Shown here piece after piece: positions 16,961 to 28,179 of a stretch of 64,000 nt of DNA (the stretch's first letter is position 1; the number at the start of each line of letters is the position of its first letter). A program made the translations under genes and the position numbers. Source of the DNA: Paenibacillus roseus (GTDB lineage: Bacteria; Bacillota; Bacilli; Paenibacillales; Paenibacillaceae); the NCBI RefSeq assembly GCF_016424485.1, contig NZ_JAELUP010000013.1, positions 62,001 to 126,000 of the forward strand, given 5' to 3'. The notes under the pieces are model-generated. The model was not told the origin of the DNA. It saw only the letters and a list, made by a program, of their open reading frames with translations, and did no database searches.

Positions 16961-17569
16961 TTATTGCCCCATTACCGCCATCCAAACATGTCCTCCCGGA
17001 AACTGTCTGTCCAACGCATTTTTCAGCCATTCCCTCTCCTCAAGCGTGAGCAGCGGAAGCACATTTTGAAAGTCCCGATGATCCTTCTCTCTGATTTCTG
17101 AGCTGCCGCCTTTGTAAAGCAGTTGAATTTCCGGCTTGAGATAGGGAATTCCCTCAGATGTCATAGCTATTATATCTTTCTCCGGTCTTTGAATCGTTCT
17201 TTCCCGATGGTATATCCACGCCCCGTCTTTTCTATCAACAAGCATCAATTGAAAAGTAAATGGGGAATGTTCATCCTTGCTAACCCAGACATCCTTTACT
17301 GTTGTTAGCGCCTCTCCAGGCTCCCAATTGCTGAGTTCACCCTGATCGGCCTTGTAAATTCTCCAGTTTTTCGCCAACCCATCAAGCATCGTTGCCTGCT
17401 CGTCATGAAACAAGACAATATCAATATCGCCATGCTCCCTTGTCTGTCTGCCAATGTACAAGTCCAGCGCCCAGCCGCCAGCAAAACACCAGGTTACAGG
17501 AATTGAGTCCATGATTGCAACCATTTCATCCACCGATAAAGGGTTCCAGTTATCATAATCCTTCCTCAA
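16961..17569 (-). CDS. Nucleotidyltransferase of the aminoglycoside adenylyltransferase (LinB/ANT(2'')-like) family
   Basis: 202 aa with a TTG start seven bases after GGAGGG. The nucleotidyltransferase signature reads FAGGWALDLYIGRQTREHGD followed by IDIVLF, with the two metal-binding acidic residues in DID. This family transfers AMP to aminoglycosides or lincosamides in resistance enzymes, but many chromosomal members have unknown substrates. The later segment LKPEIQLLYKGGSSEIREKD, with conserved lysines and an acidic end, is typical. Resistance cannot be inferred from sequence alone. It is on the minus strand beside a GNAT gene and a truncated kinase, a stretch of unrelated small accessory genes. 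Confidence 0.82.
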   Translation of the reverse strand: MRKDYDNWNPLSVDEMVAIMDSIPVTWCFAGGWALDLYIGRQTREHGDIDIVLFHDEQATMLDGLAKNWRIYKADQGELSNWEPGEALTTVKDVWVSKDEHSPFTFQLMLVDRKDGAWIYHRERTIQRPEKDIIAMTSEGIPYLKPEIQLLYKGGSSEIREKDHRDFQNVLPLLTLEEREWLKNALDRQFPGGHVWMAVMGQ

Positions 17570-17655
17570 ACTTCATCCCTCCTTACAATAACGCGTCCAA
17601 TAGGAGCTGTACTTGAACAATAAGGGAGACCGCATTGGCCCCCCAAATGGAAAGC

Positions 17656-17686
17656 GTTCCTGTTCCTGTTCATGTTCATGTTCATG
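17656..17686. repeat. Hexanucleotide tandem repeat
   Basis: Five successive 6-bp units (two GTTCCT, three GTTCAT) in the gap between the nucleotidyltransferase and GNAT genes. Short and non-coding; copy number could vary by slippage. Confidence 0.6.
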
Positions 17687-17748
17687 TGCTGCTATTGATC
17701 GAATACTATACTTTTATGCTCGCCTCAATGAAAGCCGTAAGTTCACAA

Positions 17749-18291
17749 TCATCTTCGAAACTCACTAATCAGAAGCCCGTATACCAGCTCATCATAATAT
17801 TCGCCATTGGTGTACACCATATTGCGAAGTCTGCCCTCTAGCCGGAATCCCAGACGCTCATGAAGGGCAATGGACCCCTCGTTAAATGCATACACATGAG
17901 CACTTGCTTTCTGGTAGCGCAGTTCCTCGAAATAATAACCCAGCAGCAGCTTGACCGCCTCAGATGCATAACCCTTGCGCCAGTGCTCACGAAAAATACC
18001 AATTCCATACTTGAATGTTCCGTTCCGCGGATCGGTTGTGTGGGTACCGATGCTGCCAATTAATTCGCTATTCAGTGTCTCAATAGCAAACGTATATTGG
18101 TCTCCATTCGCCCCTTCCGCTGCTTTGCTCTCGGTCCACAACCGAGTTCCCTCTTCCGATCTGGGAAACTGGGTCATGTAGCTGAGTCTGGCGCCTTCCG
18201 TATCGTAGTCATTGTTGTGAAATTTCTCCCAGTCTCCGGGTACAATAGCGCGTAGCCTGACTTTATTCCCCGTCCAAATATTGCTCACCAT
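17749..18291 (-). CDS. GNAT family N-acetyltransferase, RimJ/RimL type
   Basis: 180 aa from the ATG at 18291, which follows AGGGGTGAT; an upstream in-frame ATG (18333) has no ribosome site. The fold is visible from the start VRLRAIVPGDWEKF, the acetyl-CoA loop region EHWRKGYASEAVKLLLGYYF (about 97-116) and the C-terminal NEGSIALHERLGFRLEGRLR. RimJ/RimL-type enzymes acetylate protein N-termini, antibiotics or small amines; the substrate here is unknown. Monocistronic on the minus strand. Confidence 0.9.
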   Translation of the reverse strand: MVSNIWTGNKVRLRAIVPGDWEKFHNNDYDTEGARLSYMTQFPRSEEGTRLWTESKAAEGANGDQYTFAIETLNSELIGSIGTHTTDPRNGTFKYGIGIFREHWRKGYASEAVKLLLGYYFEELRYQKASAHVYAFNEGSIALHERLGFRLEGRLRNMVYTNGEYYDELVYGLLISEFRR

Positions 18292-18450
18292 ATCGATCAC
18301 CCCTAAGGAAAATTTAACCTTGTATATGTTCAATTCAATTTCGCAGCGGTGGTGATCTCATTCCCATCCTAAATTTTATTATATCCCAGATAATGGGGAT
18401 GGAAAAGGAATCGTATCTCGTTTCTTAACAAGGCAGCTTGACTTACTCCA

Positions 18451-18852
18451 TTAATCCAGACATTCCGGGTCACCAATTCCCTCGTTGCCCAAATAGACAT
18501 CCGTACGTCCACTCTCATGCAGCCTCATAATCGCCCTTCTCAGCTTGGAAGGGAACAGGGATTGCTTGTTCAACGTATCAATGTCCAACCAGGCATAACC
18601 AATCTGATTCGTATCTCCCTGAAGCACTGCACCTGAGATTTCGCCTATGTATTCACAGAGGAAAATGAAGTCCACACGATGAAAGTCTTCATCATGCGCA
18701 CCCTCAATAATGAATGCCAAGGATTGCGGACGTATGTCAATTCCGAGTTCTTCCGCTACCTCGCGCCTGGCAGCCTCCGGCAAAAGCTCCCCTGCATGCT
18801 GTCCGCCGCCCGGCATAATGTAGAAGACTGATGAATTACGGAAGCCGTCCAA
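18451..18852 (-). pseudogene. Nudix hydrolase lacking its N-terminal strand, probably 5'-truncated
   Basis: 133 codons. The Nudix box is perfect (GGQHAGELLPEAARREVAEE then LGI, with all Glu residues in place at about residues 16-38). However, the frame begins at a TTG without a ribosome site, only about 15 residues before the box, where family members normally have 25-35 residues forming the first strand. The open frame continues upstream without ATG and without recognisable similarity. The most likely reading is loss of the 5' end when the zwf upstream region was joined here; a shortened active enzyme cannot be excluded. Confidence 0.6.
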
Positions 18853-18916
18853 CCTTACACTACCCCATAGACACCATCTATACCTTCTGTGAAATATATT
18901 AATTACTTGTATGGAG

Positions 18917-18944
18917 TTGATTTGTATTATAGTAAGGCTATAGA
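18917..18944 (+). promoter_or_regulatory. Candidate SigA promoter of the zwf operon
   Basis: TTGATT, 16 bases, TATAGA, about 100 bases before the zwf start. It lies just beyond the truncated 5' end of the divergent Nudix frame. Confidence 0.55.
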
Positions 18945-19046
18945 AAAACAGAGCCCGCGGATCGAAATTTCGGTCATTCGGTTAATAGGAATTAGACATA
19001 ACCGTGTACCGATATTCTGCACTCTGCCGAAAGGAGACTTCAGAAG

Positions 19047-20570
19047 ATGGAGCCAACTACTTTTGTTTTATTCGGCGCGACAGGCGATTTAGCCAAACGG
19101 AAAATTTACCCTGCTTTATATAATTTATTTCTCGATCAAAAACTGCCGCAGCACTTTTCCCTGATTGGTCTTGGACGAAGAGAACTGACCGACGAAGACT
19201 TCCGGGCCAATATCGAAAAGTCCCTCCAGGATTTTTCCAGACGCAACGTACAGGATTCCGCTCAACTGGAGCGCTTCTTGCAAGCCTTTGGCTATAATGT
19301 TTTGAACATTGGGAACAAGGAAGACTACCAAGTATTACATCAACGTATCGAGCAGCGGGAGCAGGAGTTGAACCTGCGGCCAAACCGGATGTTTTATCTC
19401 TCTGTAGGGCCGGAGTTCTTCGAGACGATTGCTGCCAACATTATGGGCAGCGGACTAGGTTCCGCTGACGGCTGGAAGCGGCTCGTCATTGAGAAGCCGT
19501 TCGGCTCGGATTTACAGACAGCCCGCGATCTGAACGAGAAACTGAGTCAGGCCTTTACAGAGGAAGAGATTTACCGCATCGATCATTATCTCGGAAAGCC
19601 GATGGTGCAAAATCTGGAGGCCTTGCAGCAGGTAAATCCCGTATTCCGCGCCTTATGGACCAACCGATACATCGCTAATGTGCAGATTACTGCGAGTGAA
19701 ACAGTCGGCGTGGAAGAGCGCGCCGGATATTACGATCATGTCGGCGCTTTAAGAGACATGTTCCAGAATCATATGTTGCAGTTGCTTATGATGACGGCTA
19801 TTCATGTGCCACAGAAGAGCGCATCCGAGAAGGTTCATCAGAAGAAAAAACTGGTGATGGAAGCTCTGGAGACACTCTCGAAGCAGGATGTTCATGCCCA
19901 TGTAGTCCGCGGTCAATATACGGCAGGCAGTATCCAGGATAAGTCGGTTGTCGGTTATGTGGAGGAACCGGGAATTCCGCAGGAGTCCCGGAACGAAACA
20001 TTCGTCGCAGCCAGACTGAAAATCGACGATTACTTCTGGCGTGGCGTGCCCATCTATATCCGAACCGGCAAAAGAATGCGCGAAAAATCCACACGGATTG
20101 TCATTGAGTTCAAGGAACCGCTCAAACAATCTACATCCAAGGCGGATGCCGCTGCGCCAAATCTGCTCATATTCGAGATTAGTCCAAATGAAGGGATCAG
20201 CTTGCAGTTGAATACGCGTGATCCTCAGCATCGCGGAGAATTCAAGCCGATTTATATCAATCTGCATGAAAATCAGGACAATATTGCCGAAGCGTACGAG
20301 AATTTGATTCATGACGCGCTGAATGGAGACCCAACCTTTTTCGCGCATTGGGATGAAGTAGAGCTGTCCTGGGCATGGGTACAGCCGATTCTCGAAGCAT
20401 TCGAAGAAAATCTTGTCCCTCTCTACACTTATGAGGCTGGCTCTTTCGGACCTGCTGAATCGGATGCCTTGCTCGCAGAGGATGGCTTCCATTGGTGGTT
20501 CGATGCCAAGCCTGCATCTAATATGAAAGTCAAGGAAGGAGAACAATATGTCTATAACCAAAACTATTGA
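19047..20570 (+). CDS. zwf: Glucose-6-phosphate 1-dehydrogenase
   Basis: 507 aa, full length. Oxidises glucose 6-phosphate to 6-phosphogluconolactone with NADP, the entry step of the oxidative pentose phosphate pathway. The NADP-binding start reads [16 protein letters not shown] (residues 9-24) and the active-site signature RIDHYLGK is at 177-184. The ATG at 19047 follows AAAGGAG ten bases upstream. It is the first gene of zwf-tkt-tal-gnd; its last 23 bases overlap the transketolase start, which implies coupled translation. No phosphogluconolactonase gene is in the cluster. Confidence 0.97.
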   Translation: MEPTTFVLFGATGDLAKRKIYPALYNLFLDQKLPQHFSLIGLGRRELTDEDFRANIEKSLQDFSRRNVQDSAQLERFLQAFGYNVLNIGNKEDYQVLHQRIEQREQELNLRPNRMFYLSVGPEFFETIAANIMGSGLGSADGWKRLVIEKPFGSDLQTARDLNEKLSQAFTEEEIYRIDHYLGKPMVQNLEALQQVNPVFRALWTNRYIANVQITASETVGVEERAGYYDHVGALRDMFQNHMLQLLMMTAIHVPQKSASEKVHQKKKLVMEALETLSKQDVHAHVVRGQYTAGSIQDKSVVGYVEEPGIPQESRNETFVAARLKIDDYFWRGVPIYIRTGKRMREKSTRIVIEFKEPLKQSTSKADAAAPNLLIFEISPNEGISLQLNTRDPQHRGEFKPIYINLHENQDNIAEAYENLIHDALNGDPTFFAHWDEVELSWAWVQPILEAFEENLVPLYTYEAGSFGPAESDALLAEDGFHWWFDAKPASNMKVKEGEQYVYNQNY

Positions 20571-22539
20571 TCAATTAGCAATCGATACGATTCGCACCTT
20601 GTCGATCGACGCCATTAACAGCGCGAACTCCGGTCACCCGGGCCTGCCTATGGGTGCTGCGCCAATGGCATACACCCTCTGGTCCAAGCTGCTCAACCAC
20701 AACCCGAACCATTCCAAATGGTTTAATCGCGACCGCTTTGTACTCTCTGCCGGACATGGCTCCGCTTTGCTTTACAGCCTGCTGCACTTGTCCGGCTATC
20801 GGGTATCGCTGGACGATCTCAAGCAATTCCGCAAGCTGAACAGCAAGACGCCAGGGCATCCAGAGTTCGGCCACACCGATGGAGTAGACGCTACAACCGG
20901 ACCGCTGGGTCAAGGAATCGCGAATGCTGTCGGCATGGCAATGGCTGAGGCGCATCTTGCATCGAAGTTCAATCAGGACAGCTTCCCTGTTATCGACCAC
21001 TACACCTATGCGCTTGTCGGTGACGGCTGTCTGATGGAGGGCATCTCCTATGAAGCGATGTCCATGGCGGGTCACATGAAACTGGGCAAGCTGATTGTCC
21101 TGTACGATTCCAATGATATTTCTCTCGATGGCGAGCTGAACCTCTCCTTCGGTGAACAGATTCAAAAACGCGCGGAATCCGCCAACTGGCAATACCTGCG
21201 GGTGGAAGATGGCAATGACATTGACGCTATCGCCAGAGCAATTGAAGCTGCCAAGCAGCACGATGCTCAACCTACTTTGATTGAAGTCCGTACGATTATC
21301 GGATATGGCAGCAAGGTTGCAGGAACCAATAAAGTCCATGGCAATCCACTGGGCAAAGAAGAGGCGGCCGCTACGAAAAAAGTATACGGCTGGGACTATG
21401 AAGAGGAGTTCTACGTACCTGCTGAAGTTAGAGCTCATTACGACCAACTCAAGCAACAGGGCGCTGCCAAGGAAGAAGCCTGGAACCAATTGCTTGATTC
21501 CTACAGCGCGCAATACCCTGAGCTTGGTCAAGAGTTGAAGCAAGCGATTGATGGCACTGTACTCATCAAAGCGGAGGACATTCTGACCTTTGATACATCC
21601 AAAACGCTATCAACTCGCGTCGCAAGCGGCGAAGCTATCAACCATTTTGTAAAAACGGTGCCGGCTATTTTCGGCGGAAGCGCAGACTTGTCGCATTCCA
21701 CAATGACCGATATCCGCGGTGAACAAAAATTTGCCGTTGACTCTTACGCCGGACGCAATATTTACTTCGGAGTACGCGAACATGCTATGGGCGCAGCGGG
21801 CAATGGCTTGGCTCTGCACGGAGGCGTAAAGCCATTCGTCAGCACATTCTTCGTATTTAGCGATTACCTGCGTCCTTCCATTCGTCTGGCTGCGCTGCAA
21901 AAGCTGCCTGTCACGTATGTGTTCACGCATGATTCCATTGCTGTCGGGGAGGATGGGCCAACTCATGAGCCTGTCGAGCATTTGGCCGCGCTGCGGACGA
22001 TTCCGGGACTGACCGTCATCCGACCAACTGACGCAAATGAAACAGCCAGCGCATGGGCGTACGCCTTGCAGCAAAATGATGGTCCGGTAGCGCTCGTCCT
22101 GAGCAGACAGAACTTGCCGATTTATGAAACAACTAAAGGAAATGTAGCTGAAGTATCCAAAGGCGCTTATGTTCTTTCGGAAACGAATGCAAATCCGGAT
22201 GTGATCCTGATCGCAACAGGGTCTGAGGTTTCACTCGCAGTGAATGCCAAAGCGGAGCTTGAGCAAGAAAACGTATCGGTACGCGTAGTTGCTGTGCCAA
22301 GCCGTGAGTTGTTCGATCGCCAGCCAGATTCATACAAGGAGCAAGTGCTTCCTTCCTCCGTCTCCAAGCGGGTTGCAATTGAAGCCGGTATCTCTCTGGG
22401 CTGGGAGCGTTACACAGGGGCAGCTGGCAAAGTATTGTCCATCGATACCTTTGGCGCATCGGGTCCAGGTCCTGCTGTTCTGGAATACTTCGGATTCTCC
22501 ACAGCCAATGTTGTCCGAATCGCCAAGGAACTGCTGTAA
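20548..22539 (+). CDS. tkt: Transketolase
   Basis: 663 aa, full length. Thiamine-diphosphate enzyme that moves two-carbon units between ketoses and aldoses in the non-oxidative pentose phosphate pathway. The TPP/Mg motif is [15 protein letters not shown] followed by NDISLDG at about residues 155-192; the pyrimidine-domain motif is [16 protein letters not shown], followed by [19 protein letters not shown]. The ATG lies inside the 3' end of zwf behind GGAAGGAG. Co-location with zwf, tal and gnd makes it the pathway's transketolase. Confidence 0.97.
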   Translation: MSITKTIDQLAIDTIRTLSIDAINSANSGHPGLPMGAAPMAYTLWSKLLNHNPNHSKWFNRDRFVLSAGHGSALLYSLLHLSGYRVSLDDLKQFRKLNSKTPGHPEFGHTDGVDATTGPLGQGIANAVGMAMAEAHLASKFNQDSFPVIDHYTYALVGDGCLMEGISYEAMSMAGHMKLGKLIVLYDSNDISLDGELNLSFGEQIQKRAESANWQYLRVEDGNDIDAIARAIEAAKQHDAQPTLIEVRTIIGYGSKVAGTNKVHGNPLGKEEAAATKKVYGWDYEEEFYVPAEVRAHYDQLKQQGAAKEEAWNQLLDSYSAQYPELGQELKQAIDGTVLIKAEDILTFDTSKTLSTRVASGEAINHFVKTVPAIFGGSADLSHSTMTDIRGEQKFAVDSYAGRNIYFGVREHAMGAAGNGLALHGGVKPFVSTFFVFSDYLRPSIRLAALQKLPVTYVFTHDSIAVGEDGPTHEPVEHLAALRTIPGLTVIRPTDANETASAWAYALQQNDGPVALVLSRQNLPIYETTKGNVAEVSKGAYVLSETNANPDVILIATGSEVSLAVNAKAELEQENVSVRVVAVPSRELFDRQPDSYKEQVLPSSVSKRVAIEAGISLGWERYTGAAGKVLSIDTFGASGPGPAVLEYFGFSTANVVRIAKELL

Positions 22540-22752
22540 AGATTCGCTACAATAGCCGCCAAGCGTTAATACACGGTCTTCTGGCGGGCTGGGATTGGGA
22601 GCGTTCCCGAGTCCATCTGCTCGCCAGAGGCCGAACATGTAAGTCATCATGAAGTCTTGCTTGTATGCGTATGCGCCATGAAATATAAGGTCATTTATCA
22701 AGTTGTAGAGCCTGAAAATTTTTATATTCAACTAAAATGGAGGTTGTTCAAT

Positions 22753-23421
22753 ATGAAATTTTTTATCGATACTGCAAATTTGGATGATATCAAAAAAGCG
22801 TACAAAATCGGCGTCCTGTCCGGTGTAACAACCAACCCGTCCCTCGTAGCCAAAGAAGGCGTGAAGTTCGAAGACCGCATTGAAGAAATTTTGCGTGAAG
22901 TGCCGGATGTCGAATCCGTATCCGCTGAGGTAACGCCAGATGCCGTCACAGCCGAGCAGATGATTGCCGAGGCCAATGAGCTGATCAAGATCAACAACAA
23001 CGACAAGAATATTACGATCAAGCTCCCGATGACCCTTGCTGGTCTGGAAGCGTGCCGCTATCTGACTGCCAAAGGCGTAAAGACGAATGTCACGTTGATT
23101 TTCACCGTGAACCAAGCACTTCTTGCAGCCCGTGCAGGTGCGACTTACGTCTCCCCGTTCCTTGGCCGTCTGGACGATATTTCCGAGGATGGCGTGCAAC
23201 TCGTCATCAAGGTCGCTGAGCTGTTCCGTACGCATAACCTGGATACCCAGATCATTGCTGCATCGGTCCGCCACCCGGATCACGTTACCCGTGTCGCGCT
23301 CGCAGGCGCTCATATTGCAACCATCCCATTTGCGGTTATTGAGCAGATCGCCAAGCATCCGCTGACCGATCAAGGAATCGAGAAATTCGCAGCCGACTGG
23401 AAAAAAGCCGTACAAAACTGA
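22753..23421 (+). CDS. tal: Transaldolase, TalC/FSA-type (small subfamily)
   Basis: 222 aa from the ATG at 22753 behind TGGAGG; longer upstream frame is not coding. Short class I aldolase of the TalC family, usually a decamer. The start [16 protein letters not shown] is diagnostic, and the Schiff-base lysine is Lys90 in NITIKLPMT. It transfers dihydroxyacetone units between sugar phosphates. A 213-base gap with a GC-rich hairpin (GCCGCCA/TGGCGGGC near 22556-22588) separates it from tkt, so it may be partly uncoupled from the first two genes. Confidence 0.95.
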   Translation: MKFFIDTANLDDIKKAYKIGVLSGVTTNPSLVAKEGVKFEDRIEEILREVPDVESVSAEVTPDAVTAEQMIAEANELIKINNNDKNITIKLPMTLAGLEACRYLTAKGVKTNVTLIFTVNQALLAARAGATYVSPFLGRLDDISEDGVQLVIKVAELFRTHNLDTQIIAASVRHPDHVTRVALAGAHIATIPFAVIEQIAKHPLTDQGIEKFAADWKKAVQN

Positions 23422-23450
23422 GCAAGATTTAGATATAGGAGGGGAATTCT

Positions 23451-24866
<1,416 letters not shown>

Positions 24867-24897
24867 TTTAACTCCTAATCTTTGAATATAGATTGCA

Positions 24898-24991
24898 AAC
24901 ACCCCTGTAATCAAGCCATAGAAGCTTAATGGAACTGAACCTGGTAGTAACAGGAACAGTATCTGAGCCGTGGCGGACACAGGGGTTTTTT
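24898..24991 (+). terminator. Terminator after gnd
   Basis: CACCCCTGT (24900-24908) pairs with ACAGGGGT (24979-24986), followed by a T-run. The loop is about 70 bases and contains a smaller CCTG/CAGG hairpin. Confidence 0.65.
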
Positions 24992-25285
24992 GCATACCAG
25001 AATACGGGGATGCCCCTGTACAGGTTCAAATGCGATAAAACGGAGGAAGCATTAATTTATTGATGGAGTGAACAAGATGAATTAAAATAACACCGTGGCG
25101 AGATAAATCCTTGATCAATGAGGTAAATATCCAGAATTATTGATTGGACCATTCAATTGCAAAATCCATTCTTCAACTGTATCTATATGATCATTAATGA
25201 AGCTCCCAGCGATGTGGATCTGAAGGGACAGGTTAAACTGAAGAAAACAAGCCGAGGATGTACCAAAGGAGACAAGATCAATATC
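24992..25285. other. Intergenic region upstream of the sensor kinase
   Basis: Contains an in-frame extension of the kinase frame (from a TTG at 25157) that looks non-coding. No clear SigA promoter was found and no other gene is supported. Confidence 0.4.
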
Positions 25286-27319
25286 GTGAGCCATTCGAAT
25301 AGATTACACCTCATACGGCTTATCCTTGTGCTGCTTACCGTTGGCCTCATTCTTCAGGCTAACCCCGCGCAGGCACGCTCGCACGAGGATCAAGATCAGG
25401 CATCGAGGATCGCTTGGGAAGCCTACTTTTTCGGAAATATGACTAAGGGACAGTTGCCTTCGGAATGGCATCCATTCTCCCAGATGGATTCAGATCGTAA
25501 TGGCGCTCATTCGGGCAACGAGCTTTGGCTAAAAGCTACTCTTTCAAAAAAAGGGATTTCACCGGAGCAGCTTCTGGTTTATTCCTATCTAGTTAAGGAT
25601 TTTGAAATTACTTTATTTCTGGACGGCAAGCCTGTCTTCAAGTCAGAGAAGCTTCTGCCAGCGGGATTTATTTCTTGGAGAGTAATTTCCTATGAGCATA
25701 TAACGGGTCATGAAGATCAGGTGCTGATGGCTCGCATTTCCCCTCATCAGAATTTGGAAGGCTTCGAGGTATGGTCGGGCAACTCATCGACTTTAGCGCT
25801 AAAGCTGCTGCGAACGGAGGCGCCGATGTGGGCCGGGGCAATTGTGCTATCTCTATTAAGCGCGGTATCTTTATTCATGTATTTTTTTCATCGCGGCCAA
25901 ACGCTTTTTGTTTATTTTGCCGTTTTTTTCGCGAGTCTTGCTATCGATTTAACAGTCATGTGGGGAGGCTGGCAGTTTGCTTTCCGACCAGAAGCTCTAT
26001 GGGTCTGGGGATCGCTCATTCACTTTAATTGGTATATCGGATATGCCAGCGGGATTTTGATCACGTATGCGATTGTTGGTGATAAAGGCAGCAAGTGGAT
26101 TCGTAATCTTGGTTACGCGGTGTTTATCTATGCCTTTGTTGCGGTTGCGGGTTGGCTGTCGTTCGGTGAACAAGCGCAGTTGCTATTTTATCGACTTTTT
26201 TACGATTATGTCTCGACATGTCTGTTACTCGCGTTAATAGTTGTCCTTTTTCTTGCTCTTAAACGGCGAAGAAATTCGGAAATCATGGTGTTCGCAATCG
26301 GAAATGCCTTGTTTGTTGGAGGGCTTGTACTTGGCCGGGCGGTGAGCGGACAATTCGGACTCTTTCCAACAACGCGGACTTTGTTAACGTCTCATCATGC
26401 GTTTGCCCAGATCGGCTGGGTCTTTCTTGGCTTCGGCGGGGCCATCATCTGTCTCGGGATAATCATGGGAATGCGACTTATGCGTATGGCACAGTTACGT
26501 TCAACAAATAAAGAGCTGGCGAAAGTAAATGGCGAGCTCATAATAGCCAATGAAAAGCTATCCCACATCGATCAGATTCGCAGCAATATGTATTCCGAAG
26601 TGAGTCATGAGCTCAACACGCCGATTACAGCAATTAAAGGGTATGTCCAGTTAATGCTGAAGGGTACGATTCCAGCGGGAGAAACCCGCTATCTTCAGGT
26701 CATTCATGATAAATCGTTGGTGATGGAGCGGATGATCGACGATATGCTGGAAATCGTCCGGCTTGAAAATAAACATATTCAGTTCGACTACGAGCTTGTT
26801 CCGTTTGGAATTTTTTTCGCCAGGCTGTGTTCGAAGGTGCAGATGGACATGATGGAGCAGGGTATTACCTTCTCCTGGGCACCGATGCTGGAGCCTTATT
26901 GGCCTGATCGATTTTCGGCCATTTACGCCGATCCGATGCGCGTGGAGCAAGTGTTTGCTAACTTGCTGTCGAATGCGCGGAAGTTTACAGCTCCGGGAGG
27001 TACGATTCGCATCGAGGCGACAATGGAGGAACTCAGGGCTCAGTCGCCAGCCATTACAATTCGGATAATAGACAGTGGGTGCGGGATAGAAGAGGGAGAG
27101 CGGGACTCTATTTTCGAGCGCTATTATCGAGGGAAGGGTGCTAAGACAGGAGCGATTACGGGAACGGGGCTGGGACTGCCAATATGTCGAGAAATTATGA
27201 ACGCCCATGGCGGCGAGGTCGGGCTCGAACATTCATCTGTTCAAGGAAGCACGTTTTATATCCGTTTTCCGTTGCGTTATGCACATGCAAGGGAGATGGA
27301 GCCGGAGGAGACCGCGTAG
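25286..27319 (+). CDS. Sensor histidine kinase with 7TMR-DISM sensor module
   Basis: 677 aa from the GTG at 25286, behind AAAGGAG; the frame opens earlier (25157) but those 43 residues lack a signal or ribosome site. Visible order: signal peptide (ending near NPAQARS), an extracellular DISM-type domain of about 160 residues, seven membrane segments, a short coiled coil, the phosphoacceptor box SEVSHELNTPITAIKGY, and an ATPase domain with N box FANLLSNARKFT, G1 DSGCGI and G2 GTGLGLPI. It autophosphorylates on His and passes phosphate to the regulator 140 bases downstream. The ligand is unknown; the linked surface protein suggests envelope or sugar sensing (inference). Confidence 0.88.
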   Translation: MSHSNRLHLIRLILVLLTVGLILQANPAQARSHEDQDQASRIAWEAYFFGNMTKGQLPSEWHPFSQMDSDRNGAHSGNELWLKATLSKKGISPEQLLVYSYLVKDFEITLFLDGKPVFKSEKLLPAGFISWRVISYEHITGHEDQVLMARISPHQNLEGFEVWSGNSSTLALKLLRTEAPMWAGAIVLSLLSAVSLFMYFFHRGQTLFVYFAVFFASLAIDLTVMWGGWQFAFRPEALWVWGSLIHFNWYIGYASGILITYAIVGDKGSKWIRNLGYAVFIYAFVAVAGWLSFGEQAQLLFYRLFYDYVSTCLLLALIVVLFLALKRRRNSEIMVFAIGNALFVGGLVLGRAVSGQFGLFPTTRTLLTSHHAFAQIGWVFLGFGGAIICLGIIMGMRLMRMAQLRSTNKELAKVNGELIIANEKLSHIDQIRSNMYSEVSHELNTPITAIKGYVQLMLKGTIPAGETRYLQVIHDKSLVMERMIDDMLEIVRLENKHIQFDYELVPFGIFFARLCSKVQMDMMEQGITFSWAPMLEPYWPDRFSAIYADPMRVEQVFANLLSNARKFTAPGGTIRIEATMEELRAQSPAITIRIIDSGCGIEEGERDSIFERYYRGKGAKTGAITGTGLGLPICREIMNAHGGEVGLEHSSVQGSTFYIRFPLRYAHAREMEPEETA

Positions 27320-27462
27320 GAGCGGGAGCCTTCTTTTTTCATTTTCTTAATCTACTCTTAAACTGGCGTAGCTAGGATGTACATTGTGCCGCGTCATTTC
27401 AGAGGGAATACCGCAATAAAAGTCGGATGAAGTCGATATCGGAGTGAAGGGCAGGTGCTTAA

Positions 27463-28164
27463 ATGTCAGACGGGCACATTATGATCGTTGAGGATGAACG
27501 GGATATTCGGGAGTTGCTGCGGTTGTGCGTGGAAAGCAGCGGATTCCGCGTGACGACAGCTGGAAGCGTGAGAGAAGCACAAGCCTTACTGGGCAGTGAA
27601 TTGCCTAATCTGGCTCTGCTGGATATTAACCTTCCAGACGGAGACGGGATGAGCCTGTGCGCTGAAATTCGCAGCCGCTCGGATATCCCTGTCATTCTGG
27701 TTACTTGCAGGAAGGAAGGCGGCGATATTGTAGCCGGCTTGGAGGGTGGGGCGAACGATTATATCGTGAAGCCTTTCGATGTCGATGTCGTGATCGCACG
27801 CATTCGGACACAGTTGCGCAGCTACGCTTATTGGAAGCAGTCAAATTATAAGAATAGATTGCGTAATCAGGAATTGAGCATCGATCTAGATAGCTGCGAA
27901 GTGATCGTTGGCGGAAAAACGGTAGGATTATCGGCCAAGGAACGGCAGCTTCTCTTATTTTTGGCCGACCACCCCAATCAAGTGTTCAGCGCGAGCTTGT
28001 TATACGACAGAGTTTGGGGGTTGGAAGGGACAAGCGAGGAGAACACGGTAAGTGTTCATATTCGCTACTTGCGCAAGAAAATCGAGGCCAATCCTTCGGA
28101 ACCGAAGTATATTCAAACGGTTCGTGGCTTCGGCTACAAGTTCTGTTGGATGGAAGATTACTAA
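27463..28164 (+). CDS. OmpR/PhoB family response regulator
   Basis: 233 aa. Receiver domain at residues 5-120 with phosphoacceptor Asp54 in LLDINLPDGDG and the conserved Lys in YIVKPFD; winged-helix DNA-binding domain at about 135-230 ending VRGFGYKF. The partner kinase gene is just upstream and the SLH surface-protein gene begins 16 bases after the stop. The three are therefore probably one regulatory unit, with the surface protein as effector or target. Confidence 0.93.
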   Translation: MSDGHIMIVEDERDIRELLRLCVESSGFRVTTAGSVREAQALLGSELPNLALLDINLPDGDGMSLCAEIRSRSDIPVILVTCRKEGGDIVAGLEGGANDYIVKPFDVDVVIARIRTQLRSYAYWKQSNYKNRLRNQELSIDLDSCEVIVGGKTVGLSAKERQLLLFLADHPNQVFSASLLYDRVWGLEGTSEENTVSVHIRYLRKKIEANPSEPKYIQTVRGFGYKFCWMEDY

Positions 28165-28179
28165 CTTGGAGGCAATTCA

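Noticed and set aside
20575..21543. 322-codon minus-strand frame
   Set aside because: Complete antisense of tkt, a fully convincing gene; long shadow frames are common at this base composition.
22732..23415. 227-codon minus-strand frame
   Set aside because: Antisense of the transaldolase gene with no recognisable protein pattern.
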